Origin: CAIXDN01 sp964482085
GTDB taxonomy: Bacteria > Patescibacteriota > Patescibacteriia > 2-12-FULL-60-25
DNA: 64,000 bases
Direction of reading: 5' to 3'
NCBI GenBank assembly: GCA_964482085.1
Contig: CAYZVS010000004.1
Span: 1-64,000, forward strand
Positions 43,158-52,350 of the stretch are shown here, one piece after another. Within the stretch, counting starts at the first letter, position 1. Each line of letters starts with the position of its first letter. The notes under the pieces are model-generated. The model made no database searches. It saw only the letters and a list, made by a program, of their open reading frames with translations, and was not told the origin of the DNA. The position numbers and the translations under genes were made by a program.

Positions 43158-43964
43158 ATGAAGAAACACCGTCCAATACCCAGAAAAGCCACGCATCACG
43201 ATCGCGGACCCAAAACCTCATGGGAGAATGTTTCTGGTTGGTATTCAGGCTATATGGGCAAAGAAGGCGGTGATTTTCAAAAAGATCTCATCTTTCCTGG
43301 CGCCTTACACCTTCTTGCACCAAAGAAGGACGGCCACTATCTGGATCTCGCATGTGGACAAGGAGCCTTCACAAGGCTCTTAGCGACCAAAGTCTCTAAA
43401 GTCGATGGATTAGATGCCGCAAAAAGCCTCATCGATCTCGCTAAAAAGAACGCACCCAAAAACGCACGCTTTGTCGTCGATGACGCAACCAACTTTGCGC
43501 ATCTCTATCAACCATCGTCCCTTGATGGAATCGTTTGTAATTTAGCGATTCAAAATATCGATGCGCTCGCTCCAGTCTTTTCCGATGCCGCGCGTACTCT
43601 CAAACATGGTGGTGTTTTTGTCATCACGATGAATCATCCAGCGTATCGACAACCAAGACAAAGTGGTTGGGGTTGGGATGAAGAACGCAAACTCCAATAT
43701 CGTCGTATCGATAAATACATGTCGGAATATGAAATGCCGATTATCGCACACCCAGGATCCGCACCGAGCGTTAAAACCTATTCCTATCATCGTCCCATTT
43801 CCGTTTACATTAACGAACTCGCCAAACACGGTTTTGTCATTGAAGCGCTGGAAGAATGGGTTTCAAACAAAGTGAGCGATTCCGGACCCCGTGCCAAAGC
43901 AGAAAATATCGCCCGCCAAGAAATCCCGATGTTCCTCGGAATACGTGCCGTAAAAATCGACTAA
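43158..43964 (+). CDS. Class I SAM-dependent methyltransferase
   Basis: A 268-residue methyltransferase with a basic N-terminal tail (about 1-20), WENVSGWYSGYMGKEGGDFQ, motif I YLDLACGQGAFTRLL at about residues 58-72, VDGLDAAKSLI, and LDGIVCNLAIQNIDAL. An in-frame TTG at 43149 is possible, but ATG 43158 has CATAAT 8 nt upstream and no Shine-Dalgarno, like other leaderless starts here. Its stop overlaps the NUDIX gene stop on the other strand by 4 bp (43961-43964). Confidence 0.82.
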   Translation: MKKHRPIPRKATHHDRGPKTSWENVSGWYSGYMGKEGGDFQKDLIFPGALHLLAPKKDGHYLDLACGQGAFTRLLATKVSKVDGLDAAKSLIDLAKKNAPKNARFVVDDATNFAHLYQPSSLDGIVCNLAIQNIDALAPVFSDAARTLKHGGVFVITMNHPAYRQPRQSGWGWDEERKLQYRRIDKYMSEYEMPIIAHPGSAPSVKTYSYHRPISVYINELAKHGFVIEALEEWVSNKVSDSGPRAKAENIARQEIPMFLGIRAVKID

Positions 43965-44431
43965 TCAATCAACTGGTCAACAATTTCGTAAGAAGTAATT
44001 TTGTCGTATCCATCAAACAAGAAACTTCCTCGAAACGTTTTTCCTTCCAAGTAAAACGGAAACCAATATTGATCATCCGGCCAAGCCTTGTCGAAAGGAA
44101 ATTCTGAAACATTGTACCACTGAGGCCGAATCTCTTCTGTCTCAATGGGTTCACCTTTAAAAACATGCGATTCGTATAAGTGAATCTCGATCACACCCGG
44201 TTGTTCCACATTTCGATAATCGCACTCGATGATGCCAAATTTTCGTAGCTCCCCAACCTCAACACCTACTTCTTCTTTCACCTCGCGACAAGCAGCCATT
44301 CCAACGTCTTCACCTTCTTCCACTTTTCCACCAAGCCCATTCCATCGCCCCTCACCAAATCCGCGTTTCTTGTAGCCCAAAAGAATCTCATCACCACGGC
44401 GGAGATATACCAGCGTTAAAATTTTACTCAT
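43961..44431 (-). CDS. NUDIX hydrolase (MutT-like)
   Basis: A 156-residue NUDIX enzyme with the full box GX5EX7REUXEEXGU at about residues 36-58 (GKVEEGED, then REVKEEVGV). The N-terminus (MSKILTLVYLRRGDEILLGYKKRGFGEG is in the MTH1/8-oxo-dGTPase style) and WNGLGGK precede it. It probably removes oxidised nucleotides. It starts only 15 bp after the secA stop, with TATTCT 8 nt before the ATG, so its promoter would lie inside the end of secA. Confidence 0.9.
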   Translation of the reverse strand: MSKILTLVYLRRGDEILLGYKKRGFGEGRWNGLGGKVEEGEDVGMAACREVKEEVGVEVGELRKFGIIECDYRNVEQPGVIEIHLYESHVFKGEPIETEEIRPQWYNVSEFPFDKAWPDDQYWFPFYLEGKTFRGSFLFDGYDKITSYEIVDQLID

Positions 44432-44446
44432 ACGCTTACAGAATAC

Positions 44447-47170
44447 CTAAGATTCCGTTCCGTGACACTTTTTATACTTCTTTCCACTTCCGCAAGGACA
44501 AGGATCATTGCGTCCAACATCGGCCATAGCTTGTGAAACAGCCTTGGAATCTCCATTCGATGAACCCATTACTTTCTGTAGCCCAGAAAGCTCAATCGGT
44601 TTTGCAAGCGCCTGCATACGACGCATTTCCTCTTCCGCCGTCTCGCGAGAAATACGCACATTAAAAATCGTTTGCGTTACGCGTTGGTTGAGATTAGCAA
44701 GCACTTCATGAAACAAGCGATACGCTTCACGCTTATACTCAACCAAAGGATCACGCTGTCCATAGCCCTGTAAACCAACGCCATGCCGCAGATAATCCAT
44801 GTTCTCCAAATGCGCAATCCACAAATCGTCCAAAGCGCGAAGCGCCACGGCTTTCTCGACTTCCGCCTGCATGAGCGGATCACGAACTTCATTGCTAAGG
44901 GCGTCATATGCTTCTTTAGCAAGACGCAAAAGCGTTTCAACAATACCGGTGCGCAAAACCAACAGGTCATGTTTGTTTTCTGTGTTGGATTCTGCGGCCT
45001 TCAACTGCCCACGAACATCAACGCCTTTGGGCAAAATCATGCTGGCGGCTTTTGCGAGCTCATCCAAATCCCATTGCAACGCATCTTCCGGCGCTGTGTG
45101 AAAAGCCACTATTTGCTCGATCTCACCCTCGATCATTTCCATGATCATTGGCTTAAGTGGACTCTGATTATCCATGGTCGGCTGTTGTGATGCCGTCAGA
45201 AGATCGCGACGCTTTTTATAAATCACCATGCGATGTTTATTCAACACGTCATCGTATTCAAGCAAGTGCTTACGAATATCAAAGTTGTGACCTTCCACTT
45301 TACGTTGTGCAGCCGCCAAAGAACGCGTCAAAACCTTGTTCTCAATCGCCTCATCTTCCGGTACGCCCAAACGCTCCATCATGCCTTTCATGCGATCAGA
45401 ACCAAAAATACGCATGAGATCGTCTTCCATCGATACATAGAATTGCGTAGAACCCGGATCACCCTGACGACCGGCACGTCCACGTAACTGGTTATCAATA
45501 CGACGCGATTCATGACGTTCCGTACCGAGCACATGCAAACCTCCAAGCTTACGTACCTCTTCCATTTCTTCCGGAGTTGTCGGATTTCCACCCAGCAAAA
45601 TATCGACACCACGACCCGCCATATTCGTTGCAACCGTCACCGCGCCTTTACGTCCTGCTTGCGCGATAATCTCTGCTTCACGCGCGTGATTTTTGGCATT
45701 CAACACTTCATGTGGCACGCCTTCTTGACGAAGCAACTCCGATAAAAGCTCGTTTCTCTCAATAGAAACAGTACCGACAAGCACCGGCTGTCCTTTCTCA
45801 TGACGAGCCTTAATCTCACGAACAGACGCCCTGAATTTACCAATTTCGTTTTTATAAACACGGTCGGTCAAGTCATCACGCTGCTGTTCACGATTGGTCG
45901 GAACAGAAAGCACCTCAAGCTTATAAATCTTGTGGAATTCCTCTGCTTCCGTGGCGGCTGTACCAGTCATTCCAGCCAACTTCTTGTACAAACGGAAATA
46001 ATTCTGAAAAGTAATTGTTGCAAGTGTGATGGACTCACGTTGTACTTTTACGTGCTCCTTGGCCTCAATCGCTTGATGCAAACCCTCAGAGTACCGACGC
46101 CCAGGCATCAAACGCCCCGTAAACTCGTCCACAATCATAACCTCGCCCTCACGCACGACGTAATCACGGTCAAGCTTGAACAACGCCTTAGCGCGCAAAG
46201 CCTGCTCAATATGATGCACGGTCCGCATGCCTCCATCCGCATATAAATTCTCAATACCAAGAGCTTTTTCAAGCTTAGCAACACCCGCTTCCGTTAACGT
46301 TGATGCTCGCTGTTTTTCATCAAGCTTATAATCCTCAACCTCGATCAACTCCTTTACAACTTCCGCAAAACGGAAATATTGATCCGTCGCCTCTTCAGCA
46401 GGAGCACTAATAATAAGCGGCGTACGCGCTTCATCGATCAAAATCGAGTCGACTTCATCGACAACCGCGTAATGTAATTCACGTTGCACCATCTCTTCTG
46501 CGCGCTGAACCATGTTATCGCGCAAAAAATCAAAACCAAATTCATTATTGGTTCCATACGTAATGTCAGCCGCATAACCCTCGCGACGTGAAACCGGTCG
46601 CAAATAGTCCATGTCAACACGGAATGAACCTGTCGCATCACGCTCCTCATCATGTTTTTCCTCCGCCTTAAAATCTGGATCATACACAAAACTTCCGGCA
46701 TGCTGAATACAAGCAACAGAAAGTCCAAGTGCGTAATACACCTGACCCATCCATACGGCGTCACGTCGCGCAAGATAATCGTTAACTGTAATCACGTGGA
46801 CACCTTTTCCGGTAAGTGCATTCAAATAAACCGGTGCCGTAGCTGTAAGCGTCTTACCTTCACCTGTTCGCATTTCCGCGATCATACCGCGATGAAGCGC
46901 GAGTCCGCCGAGCAACTGAACGTCATACTGTCTTTGTCCAAGAACACGGCGAGAAATTTCACGCACAAGAGCAAATGCTTCCGGTAAAAAAGCGTCACTC
47001 GACTCACCCTTGGCCATACGCTCACGATATTCCGCGGATTTGATTCTAAAATCCCCGTCTCCGAGGGACTTCATCTGGTCCTCGAGTTTATTTGCCTGCT
47101 CCACAACAGCCCGCAAACGCGCGACTTCACGGGCATTTGGATCACCGAGTACCTTGGACAAGAACTTCAT
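44447..47170 (-). CDS. secA: Preprotein translocase ATPase SecA
   Basis: The motor of Sec protein export, 907 residues, full length. The Walker A region MRTGEGKTLTATAP is at about residue 105, the DEVDSILIDEARTPLIIS helicase motif at about 215-232, and the second motor domain has TNMAGRGVDILLGGNP and GRAGRQGDPGSTQFYVS. The C-terminus keeps the zinc-binding SEC-C motif NDPCPCGSGKKYKKCHG. TAAGAT lies 9 nt before the ATG, downstream of an hpf terminator. Confidence 0.97.
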   Translation of the reverse strand: MKFLSKVLGDPNAREVARLRAVVEQANKLEDQMKSLGDGDFRIKSAEYRERMAKGESSDAFLPEAFALVREISRRVLGQRQYDVQLLGGLALHRGMIAEMRTGEGKTLTATAPVYLNALTGKGVHVITVNDYLARRDAVWMGQVYYALGLSVACIQHAGSFVYDPDFKAEEKHDEERDATGSFRVDMDYLRPVSRREGYAADITYGTNNEFGFDFLRDNMVQRAEEMVQRELHYAVVDEVDSILIDEARTPLIISAPAEEATDQYFRFAEVVKELIEVEDYKLDEKQRASTLTEAGVAKLEKALGIENLYADGGMRTVHHIEQALRAKALFKLDRDYVVREGEVMIVDEFTGRLMPGRRYSEGLHQAIEAKEHVKVQRESITLATITFQNYFRLYKKLAGMTGTAATEAEEFHKIYKLEVLSVPTNREQQRDDLTDRVYKNEIGKFRASVREIKARHEKGQPVLVGTVSIERNELLSELLRQEGVPHEVLNAKNHAREAEIIAQAGRKGAVTVATNMAGRGVDILLGGNPTTPEEMEEVRKLGGLHVLGTERHESRRIDNQLRGRAGRQGDPGSTQFYVSMEDDLMRIFGSDRMKGMMERLGVPEDEAIENKVLTRSLAAAQRKVEGHNFDIRKHLLEYDDVLNKHRMVIYKKRRDLLTASQQPTMDNQSPLKPMIMEMIEGEIEQIVAFHTAPEDALQWDLDELAKAASMILPKGVDVRGQLKAAESNTENKHDLLVLRTGIVETLLRLAKEAYDALSNEVRDPLMQAEVEKAVALRALDDLWIAHLENMDYLRHGVGLQGYGQRDPLVEYKREAYRLFHEVLANLNQRVTQTIFNVRISRETAEEEMRRMQALAKPIELSGLQKVMGSSNGDSKAVSQAMADVGRNDPCPCGSGKKYKKCHGTES

Positions 47171-47189
47171 AGTCGGCAGATCTTAGCCT

Positions 47190-47219
47190 AAAAAGACGCC
47201 TCGTACAAGGCGTCTTTTT
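47190..47219 (-). terminator. Terminator between hpf and secA
   Basis: A 12-bp stem AAAAAGACGCCT/AGGCGTCTTTTT with a 6-nt loop, 9 bp after the hpf stop. On the - strand, TTGTAC in its loop and arm, 17 bp, then TAAGAT could form the secA promoter, so the hairpin and promoter overlap. Confidence 0.85.
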
Positions 47220-47228
47220 GGCTTTATC

Positions 47229-47543
47229 TTAGGACTTATTACGATCATTCATCTTGTCCTTCCACTGGGTAATCGTCTCCCGTAAATGATCTTTAACCTT
47301 ATCAATCGCCTTATATAGATCCTCCGCCTCACGATCGACCATTATCGTTTCACCACCGATTTGCACATTGGCCTTGCATTGAAAGATTTTTCCGCTGTGA
47401 TGACTCCCGTCAGCCATTCCAACTTCAACATCAATATGTCTAATCGATTCAAGATACTTTTCAAGACTAAGCATTTTTTCTTCCGTGTATTCTCTGATGG
47501 CAGGCGTAAGCTCCATGCCTTTGGCGATGATGTTGATAGTCAT
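47229..47543 (-). CDS. hpf: Ribosome hibernation promoting factor, short form
   Basis: A 104-residue HPF/YfiA protein that binds the 30S decoding region when growth slows. MTINIIAKGMELTPAIREYTEEKM and DVEVGMADGSHHSGKIFQCKANV, with the beta-alpha-beta-beta-beta-alpha order, are typical. It lacks the C-terminal dimerisation domain of the long form. Start 47543 is taken instead of 47609, with TAGGCT 8 nt upstream and a weak AAGGG. Confidence 0.9.
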   Translation of the reverse strand: MTINIIAKGMELTPAIREYTEEKMLSLEKYLESIRHIDVEVGMADGSHHSGKIFQCKANVQIGGETIMVDREAEDLYKAIDKVKDHLRETITQWKDKMNDRNKS

Positions 47544-47559
47544 ACCCTTCAAGCCTAGC

Positions 47560-48543
47560 TCAAAAACCAACCAATTGCACCTCCTCGTGCAACTCAATTC
47601 CAAGCTCATCCCGAACCTTCATTTTTACACGTGAAATCAAGGCCAAAATATCTTGCGCTCGCGCTTGTCCTTTATTCAAAAAGAAATTTCCATGTTTAGC
47701 ACTCACCTGCGCATCTCCAACCGACTCCCCCATCATTCCCGCCTGATCAATCAACCATCCGGCAGAAAGCGACTTATTCTTCAGCATCGATTCCGGAACT
47801 TCCACAGACCGTTTCAAAATATCCAATTCTTTCTCATCGGAAAATTCAAAATTCTTAAATGCACATCCTGCACTGGAAGCATCAAGTGGCTGCTTCTCTC
47901 TACGCATACGCATGATTTCCTCCATTCTCATCTTTCCAGCTAGAACATCAGACGATGGTTTTAAAGCGAGCGTTGTCGATAAAATAAGATGTGGCCGATG
48001 CTTAAACATGCTTCCGCGATAAACAAACTCACACTCGCTATTAGAAAGCATCTTGCGTTCATGTGTATTCAAATCAAAAACTTCTACGGACAAAACAGCG
48101 TCTTTCATCTCCCCTCCATAACAGCCAGCATTTCCATAAACCGCTCCACCAATAGTTCCAGGAACACCAATCGCCCATTCAAACCCCGTCAACCCAGCAT
48201 CCACCGATTGCCTTGCTACCAAACCCGTAATCATTCCCGACTCTGCCGTTACTCGATTCTCCTCAATCGTCGTTTTACGATTAGCGGCCTGAATAAGCAC
48301 GCCCTCATAACCGTCATCAGAAACCAGCAGATTCGATCCTCCGCCATAGATAAAAAATGGGATATCTGTTTCCAAAGCCGCTGTCACAGCCTCAATCAAA
48401 CTCTCCGAGCTCGTTGCCGTCACATGCAACTTTGCATTCCCACCCACTCGAAAACTCGTACGCTTAGCCATCGGCTCATCTCTGTTTGCACTCGGAACCC
48501 TCGCCAAGAATGCTTCAATCTTATTTTCTGTCAGAGGCATCAT
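47560..48543 (-). CDS. murB: UDP-N-acetylenolpyruvoylglucosamine reductase
   Basis: The FAD enzyme that makes UDP-MurNAc in peptidoglycan synthesis, 327 residues. TSFRVGGNAKLHVTA begins the FAD domain, with YGGGSNLLVSD at about 65-75 and IGVPGTIGGAVYGNAGCYGG at about 119-138. CAFKNFEF, with the Ser/Cys proton-donor region, and GWLIDQAGMMGESVGDAQVS follow, and HGNFFLNKG closes it. It overlaps the murC stop by ATGA (48540-48543). Confidence 0.95.
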   Translation of the reverse strand: MMPLTENKIEAFLARVPSANRDEPMAKRTSFRVGGNAKLHVTATSSESLIEAVTAALETDIPFFIYGGGSNLLVSDDGYEGVLIQAANRKTTIEENRVTAESGMITGLVARQSVDAGLTGFEWAIGVPGTIGGAVYGNAGCYGGEMKDAVLSVEVFDLNTHERKMLSNSECEFVYRGSMFKHRPHLILSTTLALKPSSDVLAGKMRMEEIMRMRREKQPLDASSAGCAFKNFEFSDEKELDILKRSVEVPESMLKNKSLSAGWLIDQAGMMGESVGDAQVSAKHGNFFLNKGQARAQDILALISRVKMKVRDELGIELHEEVQLVGF

Positions 48544-49955
48544 ACATCCATGATTTTATCCGCAATTTTATAAATGTCGCCGGCCCCCATCACAATAATC
48601 ACATCACCCGATCGCTTCCAACGCTTAAGTACAGCCAACGTTTCATCCAGAGAAGAGGCGTATTCAACAGAGCGCACCATCGAGCGATCCGCATCGTGAC
48701 GCACAATTGCATCCTGTAAATCACGTGAACTCACGGAATCATCATCATTTTCTCGGCCAGCAACATCAAAAATCTCCATCAAGAGTAGCGCATCCGCGCG
48801 ATCAAAACTCGGTACAAAATCCAAAAATAAATCGCGTGTTCGCTTCCGCTGATGTGGCTGAAACGCAAGCACGATGCGCCGTCCCGGATAAAACGCCTTG
48901 GCCGCTTCAAGTGTCGCCGCTACCGCGGTTGGATGATGTCCATAATCCGAAACAACCAAAATACCATCTTGATCACTTATTTTCTGGAAGCGTCGCCAAA
49001 TACCATGAAAACGCGCAAGCACCGTCTCAAGCCCGGTCCATGGAACACCCAAAGAAGAAACCAAGCTAAGCGCGGCGACACAATTCATAACATTCATCTT
49101 TCCCGGGATAGGCAGACGGAATCGATACACACGGCCGCTCGAATCACGTAATCCAAATGACTGCTCACCGGGCTTTATCGTATGATCCACAATCTGATGA
49201 TCGGCATGCGTCCCAAAACCAAAAGTCCGAATCCGTACGTCGCGTTCCAGTAGTGAAGCACGCGCCTGACCAACCAGCGTCTGCACATTAGGATCATCTG
49301 CATTTGCAACAACGACCCCACCGTGTTGAACCTTATCGAGCAGCTCCCGAAATACCTGCAACAAACTCGGCAAATCCGGAAAAATATCCGTGTGATCAAG
49401 TTCCAAATTATTTAAGACAACAGCATACGGCTCAAACTCCAAAAAATGCTTGGCATACTCATCCCCTTCAATAACAGCCAAAGAGGAAGATCCAAAGCGC
49501 ACATTTCCATCCGGAAAAGACGGAACACGACTTCCCACAATCACCATCGGATCCTGCGCCGCTCCTTCTAGTAATAATCCGGCAAGAGCTGTCGTTGTAC
49601 TTTTTCCATGCGTTCCACACACAAGCAAACATCGTTTTGAAGCAAGCCATGCTCCCAAAAAGGCAAAGTTCGTAACTTGTAAAAGACCGCGAGCTGTTGC
49701 GGCGACACGCTCCGGATTCTTTTCACCAGCCGCCGATGTATAAATCAGTAATTCCGCATCTGCCGGAACATGACTCGCTTCATGACCGATCGCAACAGGA
49801 ATCCCGAGCTTCACAAGTTCATCCGTTGCTTCTGATCTTGCAACATCCGATCCGGTAACGCGTACTCCGACGCGCACAAGCAACTTGGCAACGCCCGACA
49901 TATTAATTCCGCCAATGCCAACCATGTGGACACGGCTTACCTGGGTCAAATCCAT
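48540..49955 (-). CDS. murC: UDP-N-acetylmuramate--L-alanine ligase
   Basis: The ligase that adds L-Ala to UDP-MurNAc, 471 residues. VHMVGIGGINMSGVAKLL is the N-terminal UDP-binding loop, CGTHGKSTTTALAGLLL the ATP loop (about 109-125), EGDEYAKHFLEF and NLELDHTDIF the metal region, and YGHHPTAVAATL the C-terminal domain signature. I chose ATG 49955 over 49961 because TAGCCT lies exactly 6 nt before it. It is cotranscribed with murB. Confidence 0.95.
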   Translation of the reverse strand: MDLTQVSRVHMVGIGGINMSGVAKLLVRVGVRVTGSDVARSEATDELVKLGIPVAIGHEASHVPADAELLIYTSAAGEKNPERVAATARGLLQVTNFAFLGAWLASKRCLLVCGTHGKSTTTALAGLLLEGAAQDPMVIVGSRVPSFPDGNVRFGSSSLAVIEGDEYAKHFLEFEPYAVVLNNLELDHTDIFPDLPSLLQVFRELLDKVQHGGVVVANADDPNVQTLVGQARASLLERDVRIRTFGFGTHADHQIVDHTIKPGEQSFGLRDSSGRVYRFRLPIPGKMNVMNCVAALSLVSSLGVPWTGLETVLARFHGIWRRFQKISDQDGILVVSDYGHHPTAVAATLEAAKAFYPGRRIVLAFQPHQRKRTRDLFLDFVPSFDRADALLLMEIFDVAGRENDDDSVSSRDLQDAIVRHDADRSMVRSVEYASSLDETLAVLKRWKRSGDVIIVMGAGDIYKIADKIMDV

Positions 49956-49961
49956 GTACAT

Positions 49962-49990
49962 AGGCTACGACTAACAAGCGTTTGCGTCCA
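49962..49990 (-). promoter_or_regulatory. Putative murC-murB promoter
   Basis: TGGACG (49990-49985), 17 bp, TAGCCT (49967-49962). The ATG at 49955 follows after 6 nt. This is one of the clearest examples of the short-leader pattern in the window. Confidence 0.5.
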
Positions 49991-49999
49991 GAAACGACA

Positions 50000-50025
50000 A
50001 AGCCTCGTACAGTTGTACGAGGCTT
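50000..50025 (-). terminator. Hairpin after the 50035-50430 gene
   Basis: An 11-bp stem AAGCCTCGTAC/GTACGAGGCTT with loop AGTT, 10 bp after the stop. The tail on the - strand (TGTCGTTTC) has only scattered T, so it may be a weak terminator. Confidence 0.6.
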
Positions 50026-50034
50026 CAGTCCGAG

Positions 50035-50430
50035 TCAGGCGTCTTCCGGAGCTGCTCCCGGAAGCAAAGGTTCAGGCGGGGCCGCGGGCTTGGGAGCCGT
50101 TTCCGGCTGTATCCAAAGCACCGTGCCGTCAACATCGATAATCAAGTAGGGCCGGAACTGGTCCGGATACACGATCGGATACTGCGGCTGATAGACGATG
50201 CGTATCGCCTCGAGAAAATCATCCTCAGAGACCTGATGCACGTCTTTCTCGCACATGATCATGCACTTCAGTGCGTGATCGATGATATTTCTATCATCGT
50301 TGCGATATACCTTGGCGAGAGCGACCAGTATCAAGCGATACCCCGCGTCGAGCGAGGGGGTACACCTCTCCTTCATAAAACGAACGACATCGATAGCAGA
50401 ATTGCCGTGTTGGCCATTTTCTTGGGCCAT
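50035..50430 (-). CDS. Hypothetical protein with Pro/Ala-rich tail
   Basis: A 131-residue protein that I do not recognise. Residues about 10-95 look like a small alpha/beta domain (SAIDVVRFMKERC, YRLILVALAKVYRNDD, ALKCMIMCEKDVHQVSEDDFLEAI). The C-terminal 25 residues are mostly Pro, Ala and Glu. The ATG follows a near-perfect Shine-Dalgarno (AAGGAGGG, 3 nt), unlike most neighbours, and a hairpin follows the stop. It is therefore a single-gene unit, divergent from glyA. Confidence 0.6.
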   Translation of the reverse strand: MAQENGQHGNSAIDVVRFMKERCTPSLDAGYRLILVALAKVYRNDDRNIIDHALKCMIMCEKDVHQVSEDDFLEAIRIVYQPQYPIVYPDQFRPYLIIDVDGTVLWIQPETAPKPAAPPEPLLPGAAPEDA

Positions 50431-50489
50431 AGACCCTCCTTAGCTAATCGAAGCTAGCAAGAAACAGGCTTTTTGTCTAGACTGCCTCC

Positions 50490-51764
50490 ATGTTGCAACT
50501 ATCTCAAAGCGATCCAGAAATCTCCGGATTGATCGAGGAAGAGCTCACGCGTCAGCGTGAAGGCTTGGAACTCATTGCCTCGGAAAACTATGTTTCCAAG
50601 GCTGTATTGGAAGCCATGGGCTCACCCTTAACCAATAAATACTCGGAAGGTTATCCGGGAAAGCGTTATTACGGTGGCAATGAAGTAATCGACAAAGTCG
50701 AGACGCTCGCCATCAACCGCGCCAAACAACTCTTTGGTGCAGAGCATGCCAACGTCCAGCCACATGCCGGCGCGCAAGCCAATTTTGCTGTCTACCTTGC
50801 TTTACTGAATCCGGGCGACACCGTACTCGCCATGAACCTTTCTCATGGTGGCCATCTCACACACGGCTCACCCGTAAACTTTTCTGGTAAATGGTTCAAC
50901 ATCATTCCGTACGGTGTTCGTGAATCCGATCATCTGGTCGATATGGACAATGTCCGCGCACTCGCGCTCGAGCATAAACCCAAAATGATTATTGCGGGCT
51001 TTAGCGCTTATCCTCGCAAACTCGATTTTGCAAAATTTGCCGAGATCGCACAGGAAGTCGGCGCCTATTTATTTGTCGACATGGCGCACGTTGCAGGTCT
51101 TGTCGCCGCCAAACTTTACCCCGACCCAATCCCCCACGCCGACGTCGTCTCTACCACCACACATAAAACACTTCGTGGTCCGCGCGGCGCTATGCTTCTT
51201 TCCAAAATCCAAGATCGACTTGATCCAGAAGGAAAGAAAAACCTCGCACAAAAAATCGACTCGGGAGTTTTCCCTGGATCGCAAGGTGGTCCACTAGAAC
51301 ATATTATTGCTGCAAAAGCTGTCGCCTTTCACGAAGCGCTGCAACCATCTTTCGTCGACTATCAAAAGCAAGTTTTGTTGAATGCGCAGGCTATGGCAAA
51401 AACCTTCTTAGAAGAAGGTGCGCGATTAGTTTCTGGGGGAACTGACAATCACCTACTCCTTTTGGATGTCACCCCTTGGGATATTGGTGGCAAAGAAGCT
51501 GAGATTGCTCTTGAACAAGCCAGTATCTCCGCCAACAAAAACATGATTCCGTTTGATACGCGCAAACCAGCGGATCCATCCGGCATCCGTCTAGGAACTC
51601 CAGCCATCACAACTCGCGGTTTTGATGAAAAGGCAACAATCGAACTCACGCATTTAATTGCTAAACTGCTCAAATCTAAAAACAACGCGTCAACTTCAGA
51701 AGAAGTAAAACACGAAGTTCGCAAACTCGCCGACGCTTTCCCACTCTATACCGACCAAAACTAG
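50490..51764 (+). CDS. glyA: Serine hydroxymethyltransferase
   Basis: A PLP enzyme that interconverts serine and glycine and feeds one-carbon units to folate, 424 residues. LIASENYVSKAVLEA, YSEGYPGKRYYGG, the PLP-facing VDMAHVAGLVAA and the Schiff-base lysine Lys226 in STTTHKTLRGPRG are all intact. The rest (NHLLLLDV, IRLGTPAITTRGF) is normal. TAGACT lies 6 nt before the ATG with no Shine-Dalgarno. Its TAG stop shares the palindrome CTAG with the engB stop (51761-51764). Confidence 0.97.
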   Translation: MLQLSQSDPEISGLIEEELTRQREGLELIASENYVSKAVLEAMGSPLTNKYSEGYPGKRYYGGNEVIDKVETLAINRAKQLFGAEHANVQPHAGAQANFAVYLALLNPGDTVLAMNLSHGGHLTHGSPVNFSGKWFNIIPYGVRESDHLVDMDNVRALALEHKPKMIIAGFSAYPRKLDFAKFAEIAQEVGAYLFVDMAHVAGLVAAKLYPDPIPHADVVSTTTHKTLRGPRGAMLLSKIQDRLDPEGKKNLAQKIDSGVFPGSQGGPLEHIIAAKAVAFHEALQPSFVDYQKQVLLNAQAMAKTFLEEGARLVSGGTDNHLLLLDVTPWDIGGKEAEIALEQASISANKNMIPFDTRKPADPSGIRLGTPAITTRGFDEKATIELTHLIAKLLKSKNNASTSEEVKHEVRKLADAFPLYTDQN

Positions 51765-52336
51765 ACACGAATCGCTTTCACGAAAGACTCCAACAATTCA
51801 CCACGTCCATTTCCAGAAACGGTGCTATGCGCGATCACCGGTACTCCTGGATACGTGCGCTCGAGTTCTTGAATCTTCTGTTGCAACTCATTCCGTGAAG
51901 GTTTGTCCGACTTATTCGCGACCAATAAAAACGGCAAACCAGAACGTTGAACTTGCTCGATAATCTCTTTATCGACAGGCGTAACACCGAGGCGTGAATC
52001 CAGAATGATGACGACTAATTTAATACGCGCCCCAACCGACAAAAAACCAGACAGCAAATCAAGCAATCGATCGCGTTCATTTTTAGAAGCTTTTGCATAC
52101 CCATAACCCGGAAGGTCAACCAACTCATACTTCTTGTCCATCGAAAAAATATTGATGAGACGCGTAAGTCCAGGCGCGGAACTCGTCTTAGCAAGCCCAG
52201 CAACGCCCGTAATTGAGTTGATAAGCGATGATTTCCCAGCATTCGACCTTCCAAGCATCACCACCTGCGACAAGCCATCCTTGGGCACAAGCTCAGGATC
52301 AGCGTAACTTCTTATAAATGTCGCATTCTTCATCAT
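51761..52336 (-). CDS. engB: Ribosome biogenesis GTP-binding protein EngB/YsxC/YihA
   Basis: An essential GTPase for 50S assembly, 191 residues. The P-loop GRSNAGKSSLIN is at about residues 29-40, the G2 Thr is in TSSAPGLTRLIN, G3 is DLPGYGYAKAS, and G4 is NKSDKPSRNE. The length is normal. The start may be 52336 (ATG ATG); TAGGAT lies 6 nt upstream and no Shine-Dalgarno is present. It is convergent with glyA, with overlapping stops. Confidence 0.95.
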   Translation of the reverse strand: MMKNATFIRSYADPELVPKDGLSQVVMLGRSNAGKSSLINSITGVAGLAKTSSAPGLTRLINIFSMDKKYELVDLPGYGYAKASKNERDRLLDLLSGFLSVGARIKLVVIILDSRLGVTPVDKEIIEQVQRSGLPFLLVANKSDKPSRNELQQKIQELERTYPGVPVIAHSTVSGNGRGELLESFVKAIRV

Positions 52337-52350
52337 GGCCGGATCCTAGC

